The notes: generated by a model from the letters alone, not told the origin. Positions 8,617 to 16,076 are shown, counted from the stretch's first letter. The stretch: 33,167 bases of DNA from Vulcanisaeta sp. (GCA_022014875.1 JAKMAE010000003.1:1-33167); one strand, 5' to 3'. Program-made: numbers and translations.

Positions 8617-8745
8617 TGTTTCACATTAATTAGTAGTTAAATTAAAATAGTTTTCACGTTACAACATGACTAAGTGCCCTTATGATTATGCGTTTTTTGC
8701 CATATTTTCCATTATGTATATTAACGCATTTACTTAAACCACACC

Positions 8746-10125
8746 GTGCTTATAGACATAGCTAGGTTAATCATTAGGTTAAAGGCTTATTGGATAGCCA
8801 TTAGGGGGCTTAGGGAATTCATAAGTGATTACCCATTTGATGAAATAGCGCTCAAGGCTCTTAAGGGCCGCGACGCCGTTTACCCCTTCGGCGAGTTAGC
8901 CTCGTACGGTGCGGCTGTACTTGGATCGAGCATTTACGAGAAGGGTTACCCGCGCTTTAAAACATTGGATAACTCATTGATACTGCTGCCGCCAGCCTTC
9001 ACGCCACGTAGGCTCGAGAAGATGGCCGAACTGCTTAGGGAACCAACGTTCATGGATGTGAACCTTGAGGGCGAGTTGGGTGGTTTTAAGGTTTCGATGC
9101 CCATTGTTGTTGGTTCGATGGGTTCGACATCGATAGCCAGTAGGTTTAGTCTGGATATAGCCAGGGCAGCTGCTAAGGCGGGTATTGTGTTTGGTATTGG
9201 GGAGAACGTGGCAACGGTGAGGGGTTACTCGAGGAGGTACACCAGGGGTCACCCGAGCTTTAAGGAGAGGGTTATGGCGTATTTAACGAACGTGAATAAA
9301 TACGGTGGTCTGATCATTCAGCAAAGCGTCGAGGATGCGTACGACGAGCTTTGGAATAGGGTATACAGCGATAGGGATATTGAGCCGTACATAGACGAGG
9401 GATTGATAGGTTTCGAAATAAAGATTGGGCAGGGCGCCAAGCCTGGGCTTGGCGGCGTGATTAAAATACCTAGGGAGGAGGCGATTAGGTTAAAGGCTAA
9501 GTACCACTTCGAGTTCGACCCGGAAAAGGTCAGGGACAAATTCGTAACGAGGTACTCAGTCCCTGGTACGTATACGGAGGACATACTTAGGGGCATGATT
9601 AGGTTCATGAGGACCGCGTATCCAAGGGCTAGGATATGGATAAAGCTTGGTCCTTACAGGGATGTGGATAGGGTGATAAGTATTGCCCATGAGGAGGGCG
9701 CGCATGCGGTAGTGATTGACGGTAAGGAGGGAGGTACGGGTATGGCGCCATCCGTAGCGCTGAAGCACCTGGGCTACCCAACAATCGTGGGTTTGAAGAA
9801 GATTAGGGACGCCAGGAGACTGGGAATTAAGGATCTATCGCTCCTAATAGCGGGTAGGCTATACAATGGCTCGCACGTTGTAAAGGCAATAGCGCTTGGC
9901 GCAAGTGGTGTGTATATGGCCAGGCCCTTCCTAATAGCGGCGATGGTTAAGGGCGAGGAGGGAGTCGTTAACTACATAGAGGCCCTTAGGGAGGAGATAC
10001 AGATGTTAATCTCCGCATTGGGTAAGTATGACATTAAGGACTTGGGTGATGAGGATGTCGCGGCTTTGGACAAGGACGTTGCCGAAATGTTCGGCATACG
10101 ATACGTTTACTCAAGCACGTTTTAA
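8746..10125 (+). CDS. Stand-alone glutamate-synthase-type FMN domain protein
   Basis: The 459 residues match the FMN-binding synthase domain of GltB: SMGSTSIASRFS and GIGENVATVRGYSRRY (about 125-165), KIGQGAKPGLGG near 226, WIKLGPYRDVD, DGKEGGTGMAPSVALKHLGYPT and AGRLYNGSHVVKAIALGA. The amidotransferase domain and the beta-helix of full glutamate synthases are absent. The protein has no cysteine at all, so the 3Fe-4S cluster ligands that follow the barrel in GltB are missing. It may be a divergent glutamate synthase core or an FMN oxidoreductase of other function. The GTG start is supported by TATATTA at 8717-8723. The gene stands alone, upstream of the UbiA gene. Confidence 0.82.
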   Translation: MLIDIARLIIRLKAYWIAIRGLREFISDYPFDEIALKALKGRDAVYPFGELASYGAAVLGSSIYEKGYPRFKTLDNSLILLPPAFTPRRLEKMAELLREPTFMDVNLEGELGGFKVSMPIVVGSMGSTSIASRFSLDIARAAAKAGIVFGIGENVATVRGYSRRYTRGHPSFKERVMAYLTNVNKYGGLIIQQSVEDAYDELWNRVYSDRDIEPYIDEGLIGFEIKIGQGAKPGLGGVIKIPREEAIRLKAKYHFEFDPEKVRDKFVTRYSVPGTYTEDILRGMIRFMRTAYPRARIWIKLGPYRDVDRVISIAHEEGAHAVVIDGKEGGTGMAPSVALKHLGYPTIVGLKKIRDARRLGIKDLSLLIAGRLYNGSHVVKAIALGASGVYMARPFLIAAMVKGEEGVVNYIEALREEIQMLISALGKYDIKDLGDEDVAALDKDVAEMFGIRYVYSSTF

Positions 10126-10166
10126 GCTAGTTACCTTAATTAACCCTGATTACTCACCAGGTCCTC

Positions 10167-11051
10167 GTGAACCTGAGGGCCTTGGCCAGGCTTTCCAGAA
10201 TTGAGCATGGGGTTCTAACGAGCCTAATAGTGATTGCGTCATACGTAGTGTCTGGAGGTAGGGATGGCATCGCAATGGCCATATTGTTTACATCATCCCT
10301 GCTAACCGAGGTATTCCTCTTCGTCACAAACGACATATATAACATAGAGGAGGATAGAATTAACAGGCCCGATGCCCCCCTAGTGCGTGGTGAAGTTTCG
10401 ATGGGGACTGCTTGGGCCTTATCATTAGTATCCCTAACCACGTCGGTCCTGCTGAACATCGTCGGAGTCATCCTTAGGTATCTGGCCCTGTGGAGCGTCG
10501 TCATTTTAATAATAGCAATCGCATTGGGCTTTTCCTATAACTACAGGTTGAAGAAGGTCATGGTTGTTAATAACCTATTGGTGTCGATCACGTCATCACT
10601 AACCTTCCTATACGGGTTATACGCCGTTAAGTCAACGCCGCCCACGATAAACCTGCCCTACATGTTATTCACCGTGTCACTATTGGCAACGATGGGTAGG
10701 GAGTTGATCAAGGGGGTACTTGACATACCTGGTGATATAAGGGCTGGCGTCCAAACCATAGCCAATAGGTACGGCGTATCAACGGCTATAGGGCTTGCCG
10801 TGGTATTTACATTAATCGCGGTCGCCCTGTCACCATTAATAATCATACTATCCCTAGGGGAGGCCTTTGGATTCGTGTTGGCAGTAGGCGTCGTGATCAC
10901 TGATGCGTTGTTAACGTACATAAGCATTAATGTGTTACGTAGGCATGATTATGCAGGTAAGTTTAGGTCCCTTTCCCTATTGGCTATGTCAATAACAATA
11001 ATTACGTATTTACTACTCGCGTTGTTGCTACTGATTTTTGATGGTTCCTAA
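10167..11051 (+). CDS. UbiA-family prenyltransferase, probably digeranylgeranylglyceryl phosphate synthase
   Basis: This integral membrane protein of 294 residues has about eight or nine hydrophobic segments. The first Asp-rich site is NDIYNIEEDRINRPDAPL (about 56-73) and the second is LDIPGDIRAGVQTIANRYG (about 187-205). The first site has Asn where many relatives have Asp (NDxxD reads NDIYN). In archaea this family attaches the second geranylgeranyl chain to GGGP in ether-lipid synthesis. The convergent neighbour two genes away is CarS, the next enzyme of that pathway, which supports the assignment. A quinone or haem prenyltransferase is the alternative. The GTG start follows a TATA-like CCTTAATTA at 10134-10142. 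The 3' end overlaps atpF by 4 bases. Confidence 0.85.
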   Translation: MNLRALARLSRIEHGVLTSLIVIASYVVSGGRDGIAMAILFTSSLLTEVFLFVTNDIYNIEEDRINRPDAPLVRGEVSMGTAWALSLVSLTTSVLLNIVGVILRYLALWSVVILIIAIALGFSYNYRLKKVMVVNNLLVSITSSLTFLYGLYAVKSTPPTINLPYMLFTVSLLATMGRELIKGVLDIPGDIRAGVQTIANRYGVSTAIGLAVVFTLIAVALSPLIIILSLGEAFGFVLAVGVVITDALLTYISINVLRRHDYAGKFRSLSLLAMSITIITYLLLALLLLIFDGS

Positions 11052-11347
11052 ATACCCAGGACACTCCTTAGTATGGCTAGGTAATTAACCTCCTTGAGCC
11101 TTGCCTCCCTCAGCGACATTATCTCGATGAGTACGGGCTTCCTCATCTTCATCCTCATCTTTTCGAAATCTTCCCTAACCCTGTCAACGAGCTCGCTTGT
11201 TACGAGTATCGCGCCCACGTCCTCCTCCATGCTTAACTCCCTAATTATCGAAATCACGTCATCCCTCTCCCCAACAACCCTGCCCTCAAAGCCCATGAGC
11301 CTAAGCGTGTACACTGTATGCTCATCACCTATGACAACTGCACGCAC
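11048..11347 (-). CDS. atpF: A-type ATP synthase subunit F
   Basis: This small cytoplasmic protein of 99 residues has the subunit F pattern: an opening VIGDEHTVYTLRLMGFEG, a central strand AILVTSELVDRVREDF and the PVLIEIMS segment near residue 80. Subunit F sits in the central stalk of the A1 part. I chose GTG 11347, although the frame is open to ATG 11389, because TTTTTAAG at 11369-11376 lies 25-26 bases upstream of it and would otherwise be inside the gene. The resulting length fits the family. The gene is away from subunits E and A, which lie 4 kb downstream on the other strand. Confidence 0.85.
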   Translation of the reverse strand: MRAVVIGDEHTVYTLRLMGFEGRVVGERDDVISIIRELSMEEDVGAILVTSELVDRVREDFEKMRMKMRKPVLIEIMSLREARLKEVNYLAILRSVLGI

Positions 11348-11368
11348 GTGGAATCGCGTTATTACTGG

Positions 11369-11376
11369 CTTAAAAA
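11369..11376 (-). promoter_or_regulatory. TATA-like box that decides the atpF start
   Basis: The minus strand reads TTTTTAAG, centred about 25 bases before GTG 11347. It lies inside the longer frame, so it argues for the shorter protein. Confidence 0.5.
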
Positions 11377-11398
11377 CCTGATTCCCCAAAGCGCATCA

Positions 11399-11947
11399 TC
11401 ACCACGGCTCCTTCTTCAACTTGAGCAGGTACGCTATTGCGTTCGTCGCCAGGTGTATTGGGGGCGTTATTACTACGGCAATCACCACGTACACCCAACG
11501 CAGCATCCTGGGTTCAATGAGCCAAAGAGCTAGGAGCGCAGCCAATAAGAAATCGAGTTGATCAAGCAACGGCGCAGGTGCGCCGCGGGGTAGCCCGAGC
11601 CTTCTCTTTATGAAGGCGCCAAGTAAGTCGCCCAGCAGGGCGGCCGCGCACATTGCAAAGACCGCCAATGGCCCGGGGGGATTCCAGGGAATTCCGACAA
11701 CGCCCGTAACGATTATGTACGTGAGCTCACCGATTAGGAAACCAGCGAGGAGGCCCGTTACGAAACCCTCGTACGTCTTACCATCACCGAAGATTCTCCT
11801 ACCGTCAATGAAGTTACGGCCAAGATCTATCGGCGTTCTCTTCCTAAATAATTTACTCGCAATCACAGGCGTGGCGTTAGCGACGTATGGGGGCCACACG
11901 ATGAGTAATGTAATGACTAAATCCCACAGAACGCTCACAATGCTCAC
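11399..11947 (-). CDS. carS: CDP-archaeol synthase CarS
   Basis: This membrane protein of 182 residues matches CarS. Its signatures are WPPYVANATPVI, PIDLGRNFIDGRRIFGDGKTYEGF (about 40-63), GDLLGAFIKRRLGLPRG (about 105-121) and LLDQLDFLL. The enzyme transfers CMP from CTP to unsaturated archaetidic acid, giving the precursor of all polar ether lipids. Its start overlaps the stop of the zinc-finger gene by 4 bases (ATGA), so it is probably translated in an operon with that gene. It follows the UbiA step in the pathway. Confidence 0.92.
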   Translation of the reverse strand: MSIVSVLWDLVITLLIVWPPYVANATPVIASKLFRKRTPIDLGRNFIDGRRIFGDGKTYEGFVTGLLAGFLIGELTYIIVTGVVGIPWNPPGPLAVFAMCAAALLGDLLGAFIKRRLGLPRGAPAPLLDQLDFLLAALLALWLIEPRMLRWVYVVIAVVITPPIHLATNAIAYLLKLKKEPW

Positions 11948-12348
11948 TCAAAACTATGCCTCTTCAGTATGTGCGTGATGGCCGAGTTCTTAGTTATGAA
12001 TTCCTGACCACAAACTAAACAGTAGTAAATATCCATGCCACCCCTCCTAACAGCAATTACTAAGTGCTCCTTAAGGTGCCTTAGGAATGCGCCCTCCCCA
12101 TTAACCTTAGCACCGCATATATCGCAGGTTATTGTTTTGCCTCCAATACGTCCATGTCTGCGCAGGTGCGTGACGAACATGTTTGCGTCAACCTCCTCAC
12201 CGCACTTAGGACACTTAACTCTGGGTTGTGGCGTAGCCTTCATTATGGCCTCCACAACCTTGCCAACATCCTCTCCCATGTAGTTGCATAGGGGGCAAAC
12301 GACTATTTTAGTTAATGCCCTAACCTGCAAACCCACACCCTCAACCAC
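11944..12348 (-). CDS. Small protein with three C2H2-type zinc fingers
   Basis: The 134 residues contain three clear fingers of the form CxxC-x(12-13)-HxxxH. They begin CPKCGEEVDANMFVTHLRRH, CDICGAKVNGEGAFLRHLKEH and CLVCGQEFITKNSAITHI. A fourth pair near the N-terminus (CPLC) has no His partner. The protein may bind nucleic acid; no target is evident. GTG 12348 lies 28 bases after CTTTAAAAGC (12371-12380 on the minus strand), so it is probably leaderless. It is the first gene of an operon with carS. Confidence 0.82.
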   Translation of the reverse strand: MVEGVGLQVRALTKIVVCPLCNYMGEDVGKVVEAIMKATPQPRVKCPKCGEEVDANMFVTHLRRHGRIGGKTITCDICGAKVNGEGAFLRHLKEHLVIAVRRGGMDIYYCLVCGQEFITKNSAITHILKRHSFE

Positions 12349-12370
12349 AGATTAACCCACGTCCCCACAG

Positions 12371-12380
12371 GCTTTTAAAG
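12371..12380 (-). promoter_or_regulatory. TATA-like box for the zinc-finger/carS operon
   Basis: The minus strand reads CTTTAAAAGC, centred about 28 bases upstream of GTG 12348. Confidence 0.5.
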
Positions 12381-12440
12381 AATTTTGGCTGCGGCACTAC
12401 GCAATACGTGAGATGGTACGTGGGTGATGGGTAAAATAAT

Positions 12441-12448
12441 CTTTTAAG
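12441..12448 (+). promoter_or_regulatory. TATA-like box for the unknown gene at 12470
   Basis: CTTTTAAG is centred 26 bases before ATG 12470, divergent from the zinc-finger promoter. Confidence 0.5.
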
Positions 12449-12469
12449 TAACGCCTCAATACGTAGTTA

Positions 12470-13027
12470 ATGAATAACGTAGTAGGGCTCAGCATGTTTC
12501 GGTGGGATCTGGGCATTATTGGTTATGTCAGGGCTTCGCGGCAGGGCATTGAGGAGGCATATTCGGAGATTTTCCTTAGGTGCTTCCCAACAACGATTGA
12601 TATGACGAAAGAGATGAAGGGTAAGGTTATGTGTATAACCAACGTTGTTAGTAGGGGGTTGCCGATATATATCGCGGCATTTCTCCTCGATCCATACGGT
12701 ATAGCCAATAGCTTTGGTACGAAGTATGGGTTGACCAGAGTCTTTGTGTTGAACCTCGTGTATTCATGGTTCATTAATTACCTAAGGAGTAATGGTTTCC
12801 TCAGTGATCAAGATGAGGTGGAGCTTGATGAGGAATTGAGCGTACTTACGTCGTACATAAAAGCAAGGGTTGGGGGTAATGCCAGCAAAATCGCCGGTGT
12901 AATAAGTACTTTAGTTGCGGTGAGGGGGGTTGATAAGGATAGATTACCTATAAAAATCATTGACCTAAGGAGCGAGGTGGAGAAATACCTAGAACACTCA
13001 CTACACTCGCTTAGGGGAAATACCTAG
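12470..13027 (+). CDS. Hypothetical protein, mixed alpha/beta
   Basis: I do not recognise this 185-residue protein. It has no signal peptide or clear membrane segment. Two moderately hydrophobic stretches (PIYIAAFLLDPYGIA and RVFVLNLVYSWFINYL) look like buried core. An acidic patch (DQDEVELDEELS) lies in the middle. A good TATA-like box supports the ATG. Codon use resembles the neighbours and gives no sign of transfer. It stands alone between a divergent promoter and an antisense C/D box sRNA just past its stop codon. Confidence 0.7.
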   Translation: MNNVVGLSMFRWDLGIIGYVRASRQGIEEAYSEIFLRCFPTTIDMTKEMKGKVMCITNVVSRGLPIYIAAFLLDPYGIANSFGTKYGLTRVFVLNLVYSWFINYLRSNGFLSDQDEVELDEELSVLTSYIKARVGGNASKIAGVISTLVAVRGVDKDRLPIKIIDLRSEVEKYLEHSLHSLRGNT

Positions 13028-13037
13028 TTTTCCACGC

Positions 13038-13096
13038 AGGGTCAGTAGTTCCGGCTTTCACTCATTGATTCAGTTAAATGCCTCCTCATCACTCAA
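13038..13096 (-). ncRNA. C/D box guide sRNA (predicted)
   Basis: On the minus strand the boxes are in order: C box GTGATGA (13086-13092), a 12-base guide GGAGGCATTTAA (13074-13085), D' box CTGA (13070-13073), a degenerate C' box ATGAGTG (13059-13065), a guide of about 13 bases ending GCCGGAACTA, and D box CTGA (13042-13045). The size and the 12-base C-to-D' spacing are those of archaeal 2'-O-methylation guides bound by L7Ae, Nop5 and fibrillarin. By the N+5 rule the D' guide would direct methylation of the fifth base of TTAAATGCCTCC, and the D guide the fifth base of TAGTTCCGGCTT. I could not search the rRNA or tRNA targets. Ends are approximate. Confidence 0.72.
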
Positions 13097-13139
13097 TACG
13101 AAAGCGTTGATCTAGGAGATAAGTTTTACTAAGGTAATT

Positions 13140-13147
13140 CTTAAAAA
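13140..13147 (+). promoter_or_regulatory. TATA-like box for the DUF35 pair
   Basis: CTTAAAAA is centred about 26 bases before ATG 13170. Confidence 0.5.
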
Positions 13148-13169
13148 TTGAGAAACCAATTATTAACCC

Positions 13170-13682
13170 ATGGTTGGAGGTACACCAATTAAGGAGAGCG
13201 AAATAAAGAATTACCCTCATGAGGAGTGGTTAAGACCGTTTCAATACAACGTCACGGTAGGTACGGCGTATTCAAAGTTCCTTGAGGGGCTTAGGAATGG
13301 GAAAATCTACGGGACTTACTGTAATCGCTGTGGACACGTTTTCGTACCCCCCAAGATGTACTGCCCGTACTGCTTTAAGCCCGTGGATGGCTGGGTTGAG
13401 GTTAAGGACGAGGGCGTCGTCGTGACGGCGGTTGTTAGTTACATCAGTGCCACTAGGGAGCCGCTTAAGGAGCCGAGGGTTATTGGTGTCATTAAGCTGG
13501 ACGTTCCAGGTAGGGAATTTACCGAGCATAGATTCCCAGGGATAATGCATTATCTATGTATCGATCCTGAGGAGGTTAAGTCAATGAGAGTCTTCGGTAT
13601 GAGGGTTAGAGCTAGGTGGAAACCAGCCGATAAGAGGGTGGGTTCCATACTCGATATTGAGTGCTTCGAGCCGGTGAGGTGA
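13170..13682 (+). CDS. DUF35-type zinc-ribbon/OB-fold protein, first copy
   Basis: The 170 residues have the layout of the DUF35 (ChsH2-like, OB_aCoA_assoc) family. An N-terminal helix (YSKFLEGLRNGKIYG) leads into a four-cysteine zinc ribbon CNRC...CPYC at about 51-70, followed by a beta-rich OB fold (about 75-165). Known members bridge thiolase and HMG-CoA synthase in archaea, or form acyl-CoA dehydratase and thiolase complexes in steroid degradation. No thiolase gene is nearby, so the partner is unknown. A TATA-like box 26 bases upstream supports the ATG. The stop overlaps the start of the second copy. Confidence 0.85.
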   Translation: MVGGTPIKESEIKNYPHEEWLRPFQYNVTVGTAYSKFLEGLRNGKIYGTYCNRCGHVFVPPKMYCPYCFKPVDGWVEVKDEGVVVTAVVSYISATREPLKEPRVIGVIKLDVPGREFTEHRFPGIMHYLCIDPEEVKSMRVFGMRVRARWKPADKRVGSILDIECFEPVR

Positions 13683-14155
13683 TGGGTATGTCCTTCGAGA
13701 AATTGAATGTAAACAAGGACATAAGGCATTGGCTACACACGATAGAGCAGGGCTATAGGTACACGGCCGGCCCCATAGGCACGAAATTCCTAGAGGGCTT
13801 AAGGTCTGGCAGGCTACTGGCAGGTAAATGCCCCGTGTGCGGTAGGGTTATGATACCACCAAAGGCCTTCTGTCAATACGACTTCGCAGAAATTAAGGAG
13901 CTCGTTGAAATAGCGCCAGTCGGTATCCTAAGGACCTACACCGTAGTCTATGAGGACTCCTACGGCAATAAATTGCCGAAGCCCGTGATAATAGGTTTCA
14001 TAGAGTTTCCAGGCGTGACGGGAGGTCTCGTGCATTACATAATTAATGTAGACCCTGGCAATGTGAGAGTAGGGCTTAAGGTAAAGCCGGTGTTTAAGCC
14101 CGAGAATGAGAGGAGGGGTTCGTTAACGGACATAGTCGGTTTCGAGCCGGCGTAG
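13682..14155 (+). CDS. DUF35-type zinc-ribbon/OB-fold protein, second copy with an altered zinc site
   Basis: The 157-residue paralogue has the same order: helix TKFLEGLRSGRLLAG, ribbon CPVCGRVMIPPKAFCQYDF, then OB fold. The fourth cysteine of the ribbon is replaced (CQYD instead of CPYC), so zinc binding may be lost or use the Asp. I chose ATG 13682, which overlaps the preceding stop (TGATG) after a purine-rich GGTGAGG, so the two proteins are probably translationally coupled and made in equal amounts. The frame is open further upstream to 13661, and ATG 13688 is also possible. The pair may act as a heterodimer. Confidence 0.83.
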   Translation: MGMSFEKLNVNKDIRHWLHTIEQGYRYTAGPIGTKFLEGLRSGRLLAGKCPVCGRVMIPPKAFCQYDFAEIKELVEIAPVGILRTYTVVYEDSYGNKLPKPVIIGFIEFPGVTGGLVHYIINVDPGNVRVGLKVKPVFKPENERRGSLTDIVGFEPA

Positions 14156-14173
14156 GGACAAGTTGTCACTAAA

Positions 14174-14183
14174 AATTTAATAA
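14174..14183 (+). promoter_or_regulatory. TATA-like box for the rps3 cluster
   Basis: AATTTAATAA is centred about 29 bases before ATG 14207 and may serve rps3, rpl29 and the genes after them. Confidence 0.45.
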
Positions 14184-14206
14184 GGCATTAGTTTCTTGGT
14201 TCCTGA

Positions 14207-14884
14207 ATGAGTCAATCACAGAGGCAGGCCAGGATACCTGTGTATAAGAAAATACTTCAGGATAGGATTAAGGAGTGGATGATTAAGGAGTTTCTGAACT
14301 ATAAATTAACGAAGCAGGGCTACGTCGACTCGGACATACTCAGGACCCCGCTGGGTACTAGGATTATTATATATGCAGAAAGACCTAATAGGATAATCGG
14401 TAGGAAGGGCGCTATTGTTAAGGAATTAACGGAGATACTTAGTAAGAAGCTTGGGGTCGAGAATCCGATAATCGACGTTACACCGGTACAAAACCCAGAG
14501 CTTAACCCCAAGATTATTGCGAACAGGATAGCGTGGGCCATGACTAAGGGGGTCAAGTTTAGGAGGGCCGGTATGATAGCCCTTAGGCAGATAATGGATG
14601 GCGGCGCTAAGGGTGCTGAGATAACAATAAGTGGTAAATTAACGAGCGAGAGGGCCAGGTTCGAGAAGTACATCTACGGAGTAGTCTACAAGAACGGCTA
14701 TGACGCAAAGACGAAGGTGCAGAGGTTCGTCGGTCAAGTACTCCTTAAGCCTGGTATCTACGGTATTGAGGTCAGGATAACACCGCCGGTACGCTTCAGC
14801 GATGAGTTCCTAATAAAACCGCCAAGTAGGGAGGTTACAGCAGAGGCCCAAGTACAGGCACAACAGCAGGAGGTGAGTAAATGA
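14207..14884 (+). CDS. rps3: Small-subunit ribosomal protein uS3
   Basis: The 225 residues match archaeal uS3. The KH-type RNA-binding loop is RPNRIIGRKGAIVKELTEIL (about 59-78), followed by the conserved LTSERARFEKYIYGVVYKNGYDAK and a Gln/Ala-rich tail after residue 205. uS3 lies at the mRNA entry site of the 30S subunit. The usual upstream neighbours of this operon (uS19, uL22) are absent; a DUF35 gene lies there instead, so the S10-type operon is broken. uL29 follows after eight bases. Confidence 0.97.
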   Translation: MSQSQRQARIPVYKKILQDRIKEWMIKEFLNYKLTKQGYVDSDILRTPLGTRIIIYAERPNRIIGRKGAIVKELTEILSKKLGVENPIIDVTPVQNPELNPKIIANRIAWAMTKGVKFRRAGMIALRQIMDGGAKGAEITISGKLTSERARFEKYIYGVVYKNGYDAKTKVQRFVGQVLLKPGIYGIEVRITPPVRFSDEFLIKPPSREVTAEAQVQAQQQEVSK

Positions 14885-14892
14885 GGTGATTG

Positions 14893-15150
14893 ATGATGGC
14901 GAGCAAGCAGAAGTTGAACGCGAAAACCATCAGGAGCATGAAACCGGAGGAGAGAGTTAAATTACTGAATGAACTCAGGAACGAACTACTTAAACTACAG
15001 ACACAGAGAGCTAGGGGTACGCTTGAAAACCCAGGTAGAATAAGGGCCATTAAAAGGGCTATAGCCAGGATATTGACTATAATGAATGAGGAGGCAAGGG
15101 CGAAGAGCAAGGAGTCCGGGGAAGGTAAGGGGAAGGCCAAAAGTAAATAA
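14893..15150 (+). CDS. rpl29: Large-subunit ribosomal protein uL29
   Basis: The protein of about 85 residues is largely helical. The uL29 core is KTIRSMKPEERVKLLNELRNELLKLQTQRARGTLENPGR split over residues 8-46, followed by IRAIKRAIARILTIMNEEA and a Lys/Gly/Ser-rich tail. It contacts 23S rRNA at the peptide exit tunnel. ATG 14893 and ATG 14896 are both possible; the purine-rich GAGGTGA at 14883-14889 is a ribosome binding site with normal spacing to the second. Confidence 0.94.
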   Translation: MMASKQKLNAKTIRSMKPEERVKLLNELRNELLKLQTQRARGTLENPGRIRAIKRAIARILTIMNEEARAKSKESGEGKGKAKSK

Positions 15151-15172
15151 GTTAATTAAATAAAAAACGTTT

Positions 15173-15427
15173 ATGGAGATCGAAATCTTTGGAAAGGTCG
15201 TAACAACCACGAGGTGTAGGAATAAGTACCTCGATGGTATCCAGGGAATAGTCATCGAGGAGACAACAAACACGATCAAGGTATTAACGTTAACGGGCTC
15301 TATAAAAACAATAATAAAGGAGGACTGCTGGTTCTACATCGATATTGGAAATTGCACGTACTTAATAAATGGGTATAAATTAAGGGGTTCCAGGGGTAGG
15401 AAAATTTTAAAGTTTGTCAAGGACTAA
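15173..15427 (+). CDS. rnp1: Ribonuclease P protein component 1-like protein (Rpp29/Pop4 family)
   Basis: The 84-residue protein fits a short, divergent Rpp29. It has the Sm-like barrel pattern G-x2-G-IVIEETTNTIKVLTL at 22-40, KTIIKEDCWFYIDIG at 45-59, and the closing INGYKLRGSRGRK at 65-77, where relatives have a G-x-x-L-x-x-R-P-x-x-R motif. Position supports it: archaeal S10-type operons carry Rpp29 right after uL29. Rpp29 normally pairs with Rpp21 and supports the specificity domain of RNase P RNA. The N-terminal extension of longer relatives is missing, and uS17, which usually follows, is absent. Subunit E of ATP synthase begins 6 bases after the stop. Confidence 0.75.
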   Translation: MEIEIFGKVVTTTRCRNKYLDGIQGIVIEETTNTIKVLTLTGSIKTIIKEDCWFYIDIGNCTYLINGYKLRGSRGRKILKFVKD

Positions 15428-15433
15428 ACCTCC

Positions 15434-16030
15434 GTGTCTGATCAGGAACTCGTGGAGAGGTTGATCAGCAATATTACGAACCGTCTCAGCCGAGAAATTG
15501 AGGAATGGAGTAATAACCTTAGGTTAAAGGCCGAGGCCGAACTAATGAATAGCGCTAAGGCAATCATTGATAAGTATGCCAATGTTCTCGAGAATATCGA
15601 GAAGGAGATAAACATGGATAGGGAGTATAGGCTCTATGAGGAGATGATGAAGGCTAAGAGGGAGAGACTTAGCATTCTTGAGAATGCATATGCAGAGGTT
15701 GTTAAGAGGGTTAGGGAGAGGTTCGCGGCCATGAGGAACACGGATGATTACAGGAAATTCATTAGAAGATCCATACAATGGGCCGCGTCCATAATTGGAT
15801 CGCAGGAATTAGTAATAATCACAAGCAGGGCCGATGAGAAGGTGGTGAATGAGGTCGTTTCCGAACTTGGACTAAGGGCTACCGTCAACACGGTTGATAG
15901 GGACCTTGTGGGTGTCATAGTTAGGTCTATCGATGGCTCCATAAGCGTTGATGCAACCCTGGACTCTAGACTCAACCTCATGGAGCACCAGATAAAGACA
16001 TTAATAATGAGGTTAGCATTGACGGCGTAG
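15434..16030 (+). CDS. atpE: A-type ATP synthase subunit E
   Basis: The 198-residue protein has the peripheral-stalk layout: a long charged N-terminal coiled coil (about 1-100) followed by a compact alpha/beta domain with WAASIIGSQELVIITSRADEKVV, GVIVRSIDGSISVDATLDSRLNLM and a final helix. It links the A1 head to the membrane part. The GTG start lies 6 bases after the Rpp29-like gene with no separate TATA box, so the gene is probably cotranscribed with ribosomal genes. Confidence 0.9.
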   Translation: MSDQELVERLISNITNRLSREIEEWSNNLRLKAEAELMNSAKAIIDKYANVLENIEKEINMDREYRLYEEMMKAKRERLSILENAYAEVVKRVRERFAAMRNTDDYRKFIRRSIQWAASIIGSQELVIITSRADEKVVNEVVSELGLRATVNTVDRDLVGVIVRSIDGSISVDATLDSRLNLMEHQIKTLIMRLALTA

Positions 16031-16076
16031 ACTTACCACCGCATTATCGAGGTAGGTACACGCTTATGTAGAATTA

